A DNA stretch of 64,000 nt from AC-32 sp963717725 (GTDB taxonomy: Bacteria > Actinomycetota > Thermoleophilia > Gaiellales > Gaiellaceae): positions 270,419 through 334,418 of the forward strand of contig CAVQWS010000027.1 of the NCBI GenBank assembly GCA_963717725.1. The letters run 5' to 3'. The translations under genes and the position numbers were made by a program. The notes beneath the pieces were generated by a model that saw only the letters and a program-made list of their open reading frames with translations, was not told the DNA's origin and searched no databases. Below are positions 44,087 to 52,474 of this stretch, piece by piece. How positions within the stretch are numbered: position 1 is the first letter of the stretch; each line of letters begins with the position of its first letter.

Positions 44087-44418
44087 GACATCTCCTGGGC
44101 GAGCTGGAGCCGATTGCCGTCCGGGTCGAAGACGTCGACCAGCCGCATCGCCCCGTGCAGCTCGAGCACAGTGCCGACCTCGACGCCCGCTTCGGCCAGC
44201 CGCTCGCGCTCGGCCTTCACGTCGTCGACGTCGATCGTCGCGACCGGGCCTTCCTCCTCGGGCACCTCGGCGACCTCGCCGAGAGCGATCTCGGTCGCGC
44301 CGCGGTCGAGGCTCGCCCAGCGCTCCTGCTCGTCCACGAAGATCTCGGTGAACCCGAGCATGTCGCGGTAGAACGCCCGCGCGGCGTCGAGATCGCCGAC
44401 GCGGTACCAAATTCTCAC
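44083..44418 (-). CDS. VOC-family protein, glyoxalase-like
   Basis: 111 residues with IWYRVGDLDAARAFYRDMLG, then GPVATIDVDDVKAERERLAE and LVDVFDPDGNRLQLAQEMS, the Glu/Gln/His metal pattern of VOC enzymes only partly present. Start GTG overlaps the E2 stop as GTGA, so it is translated with the dehydrogenase complex. Confidence 0.9.
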   Translation of the reverse strand: MRIWYRVGDLDAARAFYRDMLGFTEIFVDEQERWASLDRGATEIALGEVAEVPEEEGPVATIDVDDVKAERERLAEAGVEVGTVLELHGAMRLVDVFDPDGNRLQLAQEMS

Positions 44419-45659
44419 AACATCAGCGCAGGCTCTTCCAGCAGCTCCTTGACCGTCTGGAGGAACTCCGCTGCCGGTGCGCCGTCGACTGCGCGGTGGT
44501 CGAAGGTGCCGGTGATGGTCATCGTCGGCCGCACGACGACCTCGCCGTGGACCGCGACCGCGCGCTCCTCGGTCGCGCCGATCGCGACGATCGCGGCCTG
44601 CGGCGGGTTGAGCACGGCGGTGAAGCGCTCGACGCGGAACATGCCGAGGTTCGAGATCGTGAAGGTGCCGTTCTCGAGGTCGTCGCGGGTGAGCTTGCCT
44701 TCGCGTGCCCGCGAGACGATGTCCGCGCGAGCGGCGGCGATCTCGGTCAGGCGGAGCCGCTCGGCGCCGTGGATCACCGGGACGACGAGACCCTGCGGCG
44801 CGGCCACGGCGATGCCGATGTTGGCGGTCGGGAGGAGCAGGATCGCGTCGTCGGTGTACTGCGCGTTCACCTCGCGGTGACGCAGCAGGGCGGCGGCGCA
44901 GACCTTCGTCAGCACGTCGGTCACCGTCGCCTTCGGGCCGTCTTCGTGCTCGCGCAGGCGCGCGACCAGCTCGTTCGCGCGGGCCATGTCGACCGAGACC
45001 TGCAGCTGGAAGACCGGGATCTGCCAAGCCTCGGTCAGGCGGCGGGCGATCGTCTTGCGGATGCTTGTCAGCTCGCGCCGCTCGACCTCGCCGGGCGCGG
45101 CCGCGGGCGGTGCGGCGGGAGCGCTGCTCACGCCGGCCCGCTCGACGTCCTCGGCGACGATCCGGCCCTCGGGGCCGGTGCCGGTCAGCGCCGAGAGCTC
45201 GATCCCACGCTCGCGGGCGATCCGGCGAGCGAGCGGCGAGGCCTTGACCCTGCCGCCGTCCTGGGCCGGCCGCTGCCTTGCCTCGGCGATCTGCTCCGCG
45301 ACTTCGCGGCCTTGCTCACGCTCCTGCTCCCGCGCGGGGCCCGGCGAGCCCTCCTCCTGCGGTTCCTCGTCGACCTTCTGCGCGGCGCTCGCGCCGTTGC
45401 CGCTCGGCTCGGGAGCCTGCTCACCCTCCTCGCCGATGAATGCGATCGTCTGGCCGACGGGCACCTCGCCCTCGGCCACCGCGATCCGCAGCAGCACGCC
45501 CGAGGCCTCGGCCTCGACCTCCTGGGTGACCTTGTCGGTGTCGAGCTCGTAGAGCGGCTCGCCCTTCTCGACCTTGTCGCCCTCGGACTTGAGCCACTTG
45601 ACGATCGTGCCAGCCTCCATGCCCTGGCCGAGCCGCGGAAGCTTGACCTCGCTAGCCAT
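44415..45659 (-). CDS. pdhC: 2-oxoacid dehydrogenase E2 (dihydrolipoamide acyltransferase)
   Basis: 414 residues. One lipoyl domain at the N-terminus (LDTDKVTQEVEAEASGVLLR, lipoylated Lys in DTDKVTQE), then an acidic linker, a peripheral-subunit-binding domain (VKASPLARRIARERGIELSA, residues about 150-185) and the catalytic domain ending GTFDHRAVDGAPAAEFLQTV with His and Asp of DHRxxDG. Start ATG at 45659 (ASEVKLPRLGQGMEAGTIVK). Pyruvate is the likely substrate; a branched-chain or other 2-oxoacid cannot be excluded, and the gene symbol is provisional. Confidence 0.93.
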   Translation of the reverse strand: MASEVKLPRLGQGMEAGTIVKWLKSEGDKVEKGEPLYELDTDKVTQEVEAEASGVLLRIAVAEGEVPVGQTIAFIGEEGEQAPEPSGNGASAAQKVDEEPQEEGSPGPAREQEREQGREVAEQIAEARQRPAQDGGRVKASPLARRIARERGIELSALTGTGPEGRIVAEDVERAGVSSAPAAPPAAAPGEVERRELTSIRKTIARRLTEAWQIPVFQLQVSVDMARANELVARLREHEDGPKATVTDVLTKVCAAALLRHREVNAQYTDDAILLLPTANIGIAVAAPQGLVVPVIHGAERLRLTEIAAARADIVSRAREGKLTRDDLENGTFTISNLGMFRVERFTAVLNPPQAAIVAIGATEERAVAVHGEVVVRPTMTITGTFDHRAVDGAPAAEFLQTVKELLEEPALML

Positions 45660-45674
45660 GCGCGCTCCGACATA

Positions 45675-45790
45675 GGGACTGTCCCTGGGACGCGGCGGAA
45701 ACCGACGCGGCCGAGTCTGCGCGCCGCTGCAACCAAGGGCTTTCGACACTTTCGCCATGGCCGCCTCGGCCATGACAGGGGGACAGTCCC
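45675..45790. repeat. GGGACWGTCCC repeat pair upstream of the E2 gene
   Basis: GGGACTGTCCC at 45675-45685 and GGGACAGTCCC at 45780-45790 bracket most of the 155-bp E1-beta/E2 gap. Between them lies a perfect palindrome, CATGGCCG with CGGCCATG (45756-45774). The segment including the second core, read on the minus strand, nearly matches a sequence inside pheT at 54,150. See the pheT repeat entry. Confidence 0.75.
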
Positions 45791-45814
45791 TGGATCGGGA
45801 CCAAAACGGACGCC

Positions 45815-46798
45815 TCAGGCGTCACGCGCCACCGTCCTCTTGATTGCCGCCAGCACGTCGGCCGAGTGCGGCACCACGTACTCCTCCATCACCGGCGCGA
45901 ACGGCAGCGGCGCGAACTTCGCGCCGACGCGCTCGACCGGCGCGTCGAGCCAGTCGAAGGCCTGCTCGCCGACGACGGCCGCGATCTCCGCGCCGAAGCC
46001 CATCCGCGTGACCGCCTCGTGCGCGACGACGACGCGGTTCGTCTTCTTCACCGACGCAACCAGCGAGTCCACGTCCAGCGGCTGCAGCGTGCGCGGATCC
46101 CAGACCTCGACCGAGATGCCCTCCGACTCCGCGTCCTTCGCCGCCGCGAGCGCCTCGTGCACCAGCCGCCCGGTGGCGACCACCGTCACGTCGGAGCCCT
46201 CGCGGTGCACGCGGGCCTGCCCGATCGGGATCGGCTCGAGCTCGTCCGGCACCTCTTCCTTCAGCCCGTAGAGCGTGCGGTGCTCGAAGAAGATCACCGG
46301 GTTGTCGTCGTGGATCGCCGACCAGAGCAGCCCCCGCACGTCGGTCGGCGTCGAGGCGAAGACGACCTTCAGGCCGGGCACGTGCACGAACCACGCCTCG
46401 ACCTGCTGGGCGTGCTGCGCGCCGGGCGACCAGCCCGCACCGCCCTGCGTCCGGATCGTCAGCGGCACCTTCAGCTGCCCGCCCGACATGTACCGGTGCT
46501 TGGCCGCCTGGTTGACGATCTGCTCCATCGAGACCGTCAGGAAGTCCTCGTACATCACCTCGACGACCGGCCGCATGCCCTGGATCGCCGCGCCGATCCC
46601 GGCGCCCACGATCGCGATCTCGGAGATCGGCGTGTTGCGGATCCGCTCGGGCCCGAACTCGTCGAGCATCCCGGCGGTGACGCCCATCGAGCCGCCCATC
46701 TCGGCGATGTCCTCGCCCATCACGAACACGCCCTCGTCGTCCCGCATCGCCTGCGAGAGCGCGTCGCGCACCGCCTCGCGGTAGGAGAGCTCAGGCAT
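45815..46798 (-). CDS. pdhB: 2-oxoacid dehydrogenase E1 beta subunit
   Basis: 327-residue transketolase-fold subunit that forms the TPP site with E1 alpha. SYREAVRDALSQAMRDDEGV and VFVMGEDIAEMGGSMGVTAG begin the fold; EDFLTVSMEQIVNQAAKHRY and IRTQGGAGWSPGAQHAQQVE are family-conserved; VVAHEAVTRMGFGAEIAAVV is in the C-terminal domain. It overlaps the E1 alpha gene by 8 bp. Confidence 0.96.
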   Translation of the reverse strand: MPELSYREAVRDALSQAMRDDEGVFVMGEDIAEMGGSMGVTAGMLDEFGPERIRNTPISEIAIVGAGIGAAIQGMRPVVEVMYEDFLTVSMEQIVNQAAKHRYMSGGQLKVPLTIRTQGGAGWSPGAQHAQQVEAWFVHVPGLKVVFASTPTDVRGLLWSAIHDDNPVIFFEHRTLYGLKEEVPDELEPIPIGQARVHREGSDVTVVATGRLVHEALAAAKDAESEGISVEVWDPRTLQPLDVDSLVASVKKTNRVVVAHEAVTRMGFGAEIAAVVGEQAFDWLDAPVERVGAKFAPLPFAPVMEEYVVPHSADVLAAIKRTVARDA

Positions 46799-47768
46799 AG
46801 ATGTTCTTCAGCGCGTCCTCGGGCTTGGGATCCGTGCCGGCCTTCGCGAACTCGACCGAGGCCTCGACGATCTCGTGCACCTCGCGGTCGTCGGCCTCGA
46901 ATTCCTCGTCGCTGACGCCGAGCTTCTCGCGCAGAAGCGTGATCGGGTCACGCGTCTCCTGCAGCCGGTGCAGCTCCTCCTTGTCGCGGTAGACCTGCGG
47001 GTCGCCGATGTAGTGGCCGACGAGGCGCTCCGTCGAGACGTGGAGGAAGACCGGCCCCTTCCCGTCGCGCGCGTGCTTGAGCGCGCGCGAGGCGACCTTG
47101 TGCACCTCCTCGACGTCCTGGCCGTCGACCTTCATCACCTTCATCCCGAACGCCTTCGCGCGCTCGCTCAGGTCGCGGATCGGCGAGTGCTGCGACTCTG
47201 GTGTCGACTCCGCCCAGCGGTTGTCCTCGAGCACGAACACGGCCGGGACCTGCCAGAGCTGGGCGAGGTTGAGCGACTCGTGGAAGGTGCCGATGTTCGT
47301 CGCCCCGTCGCCGAAGAACGCCACCGCCACGCGAGCCTCGCCGCGCAGCTTGAACGCGAGCGCGGCGCCGGTGATCGCTGGCAGCCCGCCGCCGACAACC
47401 GCATTCGCGCCCAGGTTGCCGCGCTCGACGTCGTAGAGGTGCATCGAGCCGCCGTAGCCGTGCGAGCAGCCTTCGAGCTTTCCGTAGAGCTCCGCCATGA
47501 CGGCGTTCGGGTGCGTGCCGCGCGCGAGCGTGTGCCCGTGCGCGCGGTGGGTCGAGGCGAAGACGTCGCCGTCGTCCATCGCCTGGCAAACGCCGACCGC
47601 GACCGCCTCCTGGCCGATCGCCACGTGCAGGAACCCAGGCAGGTCGCCGGCCCGAAACTGCTCTTCGACCTTCTCCTCGAAGCGCCTGATCAGGAGCATC
47701 TCGCGCAGGAACTCGCGCAGCCGCTCCTCGGACAGGCCTCGTTTCGTCTCGACCTTCGCCATTTGCAT
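46791..47768 (-). CDS. pdhA: 2-oxoacid dehydrogenase E1 alpha subunit
   Basis: 325-residue subunit with the TPP-binding motif GDGATNIGTFHESLN (residues about 155-169). GFLHVAIGQEAVAVGVCQAM and STHRAHGHTLARGTH are conserved. Glu/Lys-rich C-terminus. Two ATGs (47768 and 47762) are possible; the upstream one is preferred. The gene is divergent from an unknown gene 7 bp away, so both promoters must overlap. Confidence 0.96.
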   Translation of the reverse strand: MQMAKVETKRGLSEERLREFLREMLLIRRFEEKVEEQFRAGDLPGFLHVAIGQEAVAVGVCQAMDDGDVFASTHRAHGHTLARGTHPNAVMAELYGKLEGCSHGYGGSMHLYDVERGNLGANAVVGGGLPAITGAALAFKLRGEARVAVAFFGDGATNIGTFHESLNLAQLWQVPAVFVLEDNRWAESTPESQHSPIRDLSERAKAFGMKVMKVDGQDVEEVHKVASRALKHARDGKGPVFLHVSTERLVGHYIGDPQVYRDKEELHRLQETRDPITLLREKLGVSDEEFEADDREVHEIVEASVEFAKAGTDPKPEDALKNIYA

Positions 47769-47775
47769 TGAGTTT

Positions 47776-48429
47776 ATGCTCAGCCCCGTGGCACTCGTCG
47801 AACAGTGGAAGGTGATCAACGGCAACCTCGTAGAGGGCTGGACGAGCGTCCAGCTGCGGCTCACGGTGGAGGAGCAGCCGGAACGCGCCGCGGCGATGCT
47901 CGCGCCCGCGAGCGCCGGCCGGCACGGGAACGTCGTCACCTTCGGAGTCGGCCGCGGAGGCGTCGGCTCGTCGCCGGATTTGATCGCGCGACTGCTCGCG
48001 CGGCTGGACGCCGAGCGCATCCACGGCGTCCTGGCGCCGGTCAAGGTCGAGGAAGCAGCGGCGGCCGGGGCTCGCTCGCGCAGGGTTCCGCTCCGCGAGC
48101 AGTGGGAGCAGGCGCAGACGTCGCTGCCGGCGGACTGGAGCGACCTCTACGGCGAGATCGAGCTCGATTCCAGCGACTACCTCGAGCGCGGCGCGTTGCT
48201 GCTCGCCCCAGTCAATCCGGGGCGCGTGAAGGGGCAGCTCGCGTACCGGTTCCGCGCCGCGCGGCAGTTCGGCTACGGGGCATCGGCCGAGATGACGGAG
48301 CGCTGCCTCCAGCGCCTGGACGGCGAGGGAATCACCGGCAGCTTCCGCGTCCTCTGGGCGCTCTCCGACACCAAGCCGGTCTCCACGCAAGGCCCGGTCT
48401 GGTACGCCGGCGGCGGCCGGGCGGTCTAG
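47776..48429 (+). CDS. Hypothetical protein of two repeat units
   Basis: 217 residues, unrecognised. It shows internal repeats of a pattern beginning with VEQWKVINGNLVEGWTSVQL and REQWEQAQTSLPADWSDLYG, suggesting a duplicated domain, each followed by RxLLAPxxxGR-like stretches. Cytoplasmic, no membrane segment. GTG at 47788 is an alternative start. Stop overlaps the following PRC-like gene by one base. Confidence 0.7.
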   Translation: MLSPVALVEQWKVINGNLVEGWTSVQLRLTVEEQPERAAAMLAPASAGRHGNVVTFGVGRGGVGSSPDLIARLLARLDAERIHGVLAPVKVEEAAAAGARSRRVPLREQWEQAQTSLPADWSDLYGEIELDSSDYLERGALLLAPVNPGRVKGQLAYRFRAARQFGYGASAEMTERCLQRLDGEGITGSFRVLWALSDTKPVSTQGPVWYAGGGRAV

Positions 48430-48716
48430 TGGCCGACCCCGTCTCCTGGTACCTGATCGAGCAGGGCTGGGAGGTCGTCGGCAGCGACGGCGAGGCGATC
48501 GGCAAGGTCGAGGAGACCGTCGGCGACTCGACGCACGACATCTTCGACGGGCTCACGGTCGGCACTGGGCTGTTGAGCAGGCCGCGTTACGTTCCTGCCG
48601 AGCTCGTGGGCGAGATCGTCGAGGGGCAGATCGCGCTGACGATCGACAAGGAACGCTTCGAGCGGCTCGACGAGTACCAGAATCCGCCGACGACCGAAGA
48701 GATCGAAGCGCCTTAG
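48429..48716 (+). CDS. PRC-barrel/DUF2171-like protein
   Basis: 95 residues. WYLIEQGWEVVGSDGEAIGK then VEETVGDSTHDIFDGLTVGT gives the PRC/DUF2171 strand pattern, ending with DKERFERLDEYQNPPTTEEI. GTG overlaps the preceding stop. It ends with TTAG shared with the convergent argR stop. Confidence 0.7.
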   Translation: MADPVSWYLIEQGWEVVGSDGEAIGKVEETVGDSTHDIFDGLTVGTGLLSRPRYVPAELVGEIVEGQIALTIDKERFERLDEYQNPPTTEEIEAP

Positions 48717-49183
48717 CGCATAGCGGCGGCGAGCTCGCGGGCGACCTTCTTCGCGTCCGCGGGGCCGGCCGTGATCACCAGGCACGTGTCGTCGCCGGCG
48801 AGCGTGCCGACGATCTGCGGGTGCTCGAGCCGGTCGAGGGCGCGGGCGATCGCCGGCGCCGAGCCGAGCTCCGACTGGACGACGACGATGTTCTGCGCCG
48901 CACTGGCGCGCACGCCGAACTGCTCGAGCACCGCGTTAAGCGACTCGCGCGGGTCGCGCCGGGAGCCGCGCTCGGGCACGACGTAGCGCGGCCGGCCGAG
49001 CGCGTCGCTCGTCTTTTCCAGCCGCAGTTCGCGAATGTCGCGCGAGACGGTCGCCTGAGTCACCGAGCAACCCGCCTTCGCAAGTGCTTCCGCGAGCTCG
49101 AGCTGGCTTCCGATCCGCGTTCGCGAGACGACGCTGGCGATCAAGCGCTGCCGCTCCGACTTGCTCAGCGGCCGCCTCTCCAC
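48713..49183 (-). CDS. argR: Arginine repressor ArgR
   Basis: 156 residues. The N-terminal winged helix (LIASVVSRTRIGSQLELAEA, then CSVTQATVSRDIRELRLEKT) is diagnostic, as is the C-terminal hexamerisation and arginine-binding region (QFGVRASAAQNIVVVQSELG, then TLAGDDTCLVITAGPADAKK). No arginine biosynthesis genes are in the window, so its targets are elsewhere. Confidence 0.96.
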   Translation of the reverse strand: MERRPLSKSERQRLIASVVSRTRIGSQLELAEALAKAGCSVTQATVSRDIRELRLEKTSDALGRPRYVVPERGSRRDPRESLNAVLEQFGVRASAAQNIVVVQSELGSAPAIARALDRLEHPQIVGTLAGDDTCLVITAGPADAKKVARELAAAMR

Positions 49184-49237
49184 GCGAGTACAGTAACCCG
49201 AGGTTTGGCCGAGTCATCGTCAGGCAACGATCCCGGC

Positions 49238-49366
49238 ATGCTGCGAAAGCTGCTGTGGACAGGTCTTTACGCGGGAATCGCCGCGGTCGCGACCATGGCC
49301 GCGAGGCGAGCCGCGTCCGGGCTCTGGCGCGTCGCCACGGGCGAGGCGCCGCCGGTGAAGAAGTGA
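49238..49366 (+). CDS. Small membrane protein (DUF4235-like)
   Basis: 42 residues, LLWTGLYAGIAAVATMAARR as one helix, then a basic, short end (RVATGEAPPVKK). It resembles DUF4235-type proteins found with DUF3618 and phage-holin-like genes. ATG at 49238. Stop overlaps the next GTG as GTGA. Confidence 0.6.
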   Translation: MLRKLLWTGLYAGIAAVATMAARRAASGLWRVATGEAPPVKK

Positions 49367-49731
49367 ACAAGGGCGACGTCCTGGTCGATCGCGGGGCTGA
49401 CAGCTTGCAGCACCTTGCAGACCGCGCGGCCGCACGCGGCGACGGCGTCGGCGAGTGGCTCTCCGAGGAGCTCCGCAACGACGCGGCCTTCCTGCGCAAG
49501 CTGAAGCCGAGCCTCATCCAGGCTCGCGCCAAGGGCGATGCGCCGACCAACCCAGACCCGCCGCCGGCGCCCTCGGGCCCGCAGCTCGGCTCGCGGCCGA
49601 AGGCGAAGAAGAAGAAGCGCAAGGGCGGCAAGGGCCCAGCGCCGTTGATCATCGTCGGTGCAGCGCTCGTCGCCGGGATCGTGCTCGCCAAGGTCGTCGA
49701 CTGGAGAGGCCATGCACACCCAAGAGACTGA
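49363..49731 (+). CDS. Basic membrane protein of unknown function
   Basis: 122 residues. Acidic helical N-terminus (DSLQHLADRAAARGDGVGEW), a linker with a basic KAKKKKRKGGKGP stretch, and a C-terminal transmembrane helix (LIIVGAALVAGIVLAKVV) at about 98-115. GTG start overlaps the preceding stop. The last 20 bp overlap the next gene. Confidence 0.65.
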   Translation: MNKGDVLVDRGADSLQHLADRAAARGDGVGEWLSEELRNDAAFLRKLKPSLIQARAKGDAPTNPDPPPAPSGPQLGSRPKAKKKKRKGGKGPAPLIIVGAALVAGIVLAKVVDWRGHAHPRD

Positions 49732-50119
49732 GCACGAGACGCCCGGCCTCGGCGCGACCGTGAAGAGCGTCTCGGAGCGCGCCAGCTCGCTGGTGCGCCT
49801 CGAGCTCGAGCTCGCCGCGCTGGAGGTCAAGCGCAAGATCGCTTCGCTCGGTATCGGGATCGGCCTCGCGCTGGCGGCCGCCGTGCTGCTGGTGTTCGCG
49901 CTCGGCTTCGGCCTCGCCACGATCGCCGCGGGGATCGCGACCGCCGTTGCGTGGTGGCTCGCCCTCCTGATCGTGACGATCGGGATCGTCCTGGTCGCCG
50001 GCCTGCTCGGATGGCTGGGCATGCGCTCGATCCAGAAGGGGACGCCGCCGGTCCCGGAGCAGGCGATCGAGGAAGCCAAGCTCACGACCGAGGCACTAAA
50101 GGGCAATGGCCGGCACTAA
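49712..50119 (+). CDS. Phage-holin-superfamily / DUF1469-like membrane protein
   Basis: 135 residues. ASSLVRLELELAALEVKRKI then two hydrophobic helices (LALAAAVLLVFALGFGLATI and ALLIVTIGIVLVAGLLGWLG) in the layout of the actinobacterial holin-like proteins of unknown function. ATG at 49712. It overlaps the DUF3618 gene by 14 bp. Confidence 0.78.
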   Translation: MHTQETEHETPGLGATVKSVSERASSLVRLELELAALEVKRKIASLGIGIGLALAAAVLLVFALGFGLATIAAGIATAVAWWLALLIVTIGIVLVAGLLGWLGMRSIQKGTPPVPEQAIEEAKLTTEALKGNGRH

Positions 50120-50381
50120 CGGGCGCACGCCGGAGCAAGTCCGCCGCGACATCGAGGCGGAGCGCGAGCGGCTCGCCGACGCGGTCGACGACCTGCGCTC
50201 GGAGATGGACGTCAACGCGAAGCTGCGGGGCAAGCTGCCGCTGGCCGCGGCCGCCGCCCTGGGGGCAGGCTTCGTGGTTTCAGGGGGGATCGGGGCGACG
50301 ATGCGGCTCATGATGCGCCGCAGCCGGGAGGGCAAGACGAAGGCACGCTTCGGCCCGTTCTCCCTTGTCGACCGCGACTGA
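50106..50381 (+). CDS. DUF3618-family membrane protein
   Basis: 91 residues. RTPEQVRRDIEAERERLADA is the DUF3618 start, followed by a transmembrane helix (LPLAAAAALGAGFVVSGGIG) and a basic tail. Typically encoded next to holin-like and YihY genes. Overlaps the YihY gene by 17 bp. Confidence 0.85.
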   Translation: MAGTNGRTPEQVRRDIEAERERLADAVDDLRSEMDVNAKLRGKLPLAAAAALGAGFVVSGGIGATMRLMMRRSREGKTKARFGPFSLVDRD

Positions 50382-51297
50382 GAAAGGCCGCGCGCCCTCG
50401 AGCCCGCTCCAGCTCTCGTGGCGGGAGTGGCTCGCCGTGTTCAAGCGCACGGGCAAGCAGTTCATCGCCGACGACTGTATGGGCCTCGGCCAGCAGGTCG
50501 CCTTCAGCTCGCTGCTCGCGTTCCTGCCGACGGTGATCCTGTTGATCGGCCTGTTCGGATTGTTCGGCAACGGAGCCTTCGACTCGCTCGAGCACTTCGT
50601 TGGCTCGGTGGCGCCGCACGGCGTCCTCGACGTGATCGACCTGGCCAAGAAGGACGCTGTCCAGAACAAGAGCGGCTCCGCGATCGCGTTCGCACTCGGC
50701 ATCGTTGCCGCCCTTTGGGCGGCCACCGGCGCGTCGAACGCGTTGATGAAGGCCGTCAACCGCGCCTACGATCGCATCGAGACGCGGCCCTTCTGGAAGC
50801 AGCGGCTGATCGCGCTGACGCTGGTGATCGCGACCGGGCTCGTGTTTGCCGGCGTCTTTCTGCTGATCGTCTTCGGCGGCGACCTCGGCGAAGCGATCGT
50901 GCGCCGCACCGGCCTCGGCGACAGCTTCAAGGTGTTCTGGAACATCGCCCGCTGGCCGATTGCCTTCGGCGCGGTGCTGCTCTTCAACGCGCTCCTCTAC
51001 TACCTCGCGCCGAACCAACAGCCCCGCAGCTGGCGCTGGCTGACACCGGGCTCAATCGTGGCCGCGGTCGTCTGGCTCGCGCTCTCAGGCCTGTTCGCGC
51101 TCTACACCTCGTACTCGAGCTCGTACACGAGAACCTACGGCTCGATCGCCGGCGCGATCGTCCTGCTGCTGTGGCTCAACTACAGCGCCTGGGCGATCCT
51201 CTTCGGCGCGGAGCTGAACGCCGAGCTCGACCGCCAGGCCGACATCCACGCAGCCGGCGGCCCGAACGCGGGGCTGACGAGACCGGGACGGCGCTAG
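50365..51297 (+). CDS. YihY/virulence-factor BrkB-family membrane protein
   Basis: 310 residues with about six transmembrane segments. QVAFSSLLAFLPTVILLIGL is the family-conserved first helix, VAALWAATGASNALMKAVNR a central block, and SYTRTYGSIAGAIVLLLWLN with YSAWAILFGAELNAELDRQA the C-terminal block. It starts with a TTG at 50365. The function of the family is not established; it was originally annotated as a ribonuclease by error. Shares a CTAG stop with the convergent gene. Confidence 0.9.
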   Translation: MSTATEKGRAPSSPLQLSWREWLAVFKRTGKQFIADDCMGLGQQVAFSSLLAFLPTVILLIGLFGLFGNGAFDSLEHFVGSVAPHGVLDVIDLAKKDAVQNKSGSAIAFALGIVAALWAATGASNALMKAVNRAYDRIETRPFWKQRLIALTLVIATGLVFAGVFLLIVFGGDLGEAIVRRTGLGDSFKVFWNIARWPIAFGAVLLFNALLYYLAPNQQPRSWRWLTPGSIVAAVVWLALSGLFALYTSYSSSYTRTYGSIAGAIVLLLWLNYSAWAILFGAELNAELDRQADIHAAGGPNAGLTRPGRR

Positions 51298-51959
51298 CCG
51301 ACCGAGAACGTGCGCTTGAGCTTCTTGGTCGCGTCCGAGCGGAACGTGTACTTGCCCGACTTGAGCGCCAGTGTCCACGTCGCGCCGCCCTTGAACTTGA
51401 CGCCGGTCTTCTTGTTCACGCCGGGGCCGGTCAGGTGGAAGTTGTCCGCCTTGGTCGCATCGGTGACGACGACCTTGTAGCGGCCCGCGACGAGCGTCTT
51501 GACCGCGGCTGTGCCCTTCTTCAGCGAGATCGTCTTCTTCGGCCCGACCTTGCCGGTCAGCTTGACGGGCGCGGGCGGCGGCGGGCCGACGTTGATGGAG
51601 CCCTTCATCTGCGTCGGATGCGCATCGCACTTCCACTTGTAGACGCCGTCCGCGAAGGTCAGGTTCCAGGTGACGGTGTTGTTGTCGAACGCCGAAGCCA
51701 TGTCGACGCCGCTTCCGACGGGTCCGGTGATATGGAAGTTGTGCTCCTGCGCGAGGGAGAGGTTCTTGATCGTGAGCGCGTAGTCGCCCGGGTCGAGCTG
51801 AGTGACGCTGTGGCCGGTCGCGTCGGTGACCTTGATCGTGAAGCCTGGGCCAACCGTGACGTTCAGCGGGGTCGCGGTGGCAGCGGACTGGGCGGCGCCA
51901 GGCAGCAGCACGGCGGCCAGCACCAGCGGAAGCAACAGCAATGGACGAAACGATGGCAC
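51294..51959 (-). CDS. Exported cupredoxin-like protein with a duplicated domain
   Basis: 221 residues. The GTG at 51959 has a GAGGAGGG ribosome-binding site. Signal peptide (LLLLPLVLAAVLLPGAAQSA). First domain: EHNFHITGPVGSGVDMASAF and FADGVYKWKCDAHPTQMKGS, with His, Cys, His and Met as in type 1 copper proteins. A second domain (ADNFHLTGPGVNKKTGVKFK, then SGKYTFRSDATKKLKRTFSV) repeats the pattern but lacks the Cys and the terminal Met. Probably extracytoplasmic; whether it binds copper is unproven. Confidence 0.8.
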   Translation of the reverse strand: MPSFRPLLLLPLVLAAVLLPGAAQSAATATPLNVTVGPGFTIKVTDATGHSVTQLDPGDYALTIKNLSLAQEHNFHITGPVGSGVDMASAFDNNTVTWNLTFADGVYKWKCDAHPTQMKGSINVGPPPPAPVKLTGKVGPKKTISLKKGTAAVKTLVAGRYKVVVTDATKADNFHLTGPGVNKKTGVKFKGGATWTLALKSGKYTFRSDATKKLKRTFSVG

Positions 51960-52060
51960 GAAGCGACCCTCCTCGAGAATGACCTTGGACACGGTAGCCC
52001 ATACGGTTCGAAAGCCCGTTTCGGTTTCCTGAGCTTTACGAGACGCTTACACTCACCTCT

Positions 52061-52474
52061 GTGGCGCACAACCAAAAGGTCGAGCTGCTCAAGCGCGTAC
52101 CGCTCTTCGCGGACTGCTCTCGTGGCGAGCTCCAGCAGATCGCGCAGATCGCCGACGAGATCGACCTCGCCGAGGGCAAGGATCTGACGCGCCTCGGCGA
52201 CTCCGGCCGCGAGTTCTTCGTCCTGCTCGAGGGCGAGGCCGACGTCAGCCGGGACGGCGAGATCATCAACAAGCTCGGCCCGGGTGACTTCTTCGGCGAG
52301 ATCGCGCTAGTCGAGGACACGCCTCGGACCGCCACCGTGACCGCGACCACGCCCGTGCGGGTGCTCGTGATCACCGACCGGTCCTTCAAGCGACTGCTCG
52401 AGAAACAGCCGGAGATCCAGCGCAAGGTACTCGTCGCGCTGGTCGAGCGCGTCAAGCCGGCTCTAGGCTCGTAG
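52061..52474 (+). CDS. Stand-alone cyclic-nucleotide-binding protein
   Basis: 137 residues, essentially one cNMP-binding domain: VELLKRVPLFADCSRGELQQ, DSGREFFVLLEGEADVSRDG, then KLGPGDFFGEIALVEDTPRT and ATVTATTPVRVLVITDRSF. The phosphate-binding cassette (FGEIAL, PRTATV) is intact. No DNA-binding or output domain, so it needs a partner. GTG start. Overlaps the pheT end by 12 bp. Confidence 0.9.
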   Translation: MAHNQKVELLKRVPLFADCSRGELQQIAQIADEIDLAEGKDLTRLGDSGREFFVLLEGEADVSRDGEIINKLGPGDFFGEIALVEDTPRTATVTATTPVRVLVITDRSFKRLLEKQPEIQRKVLVALVERVKPALGS

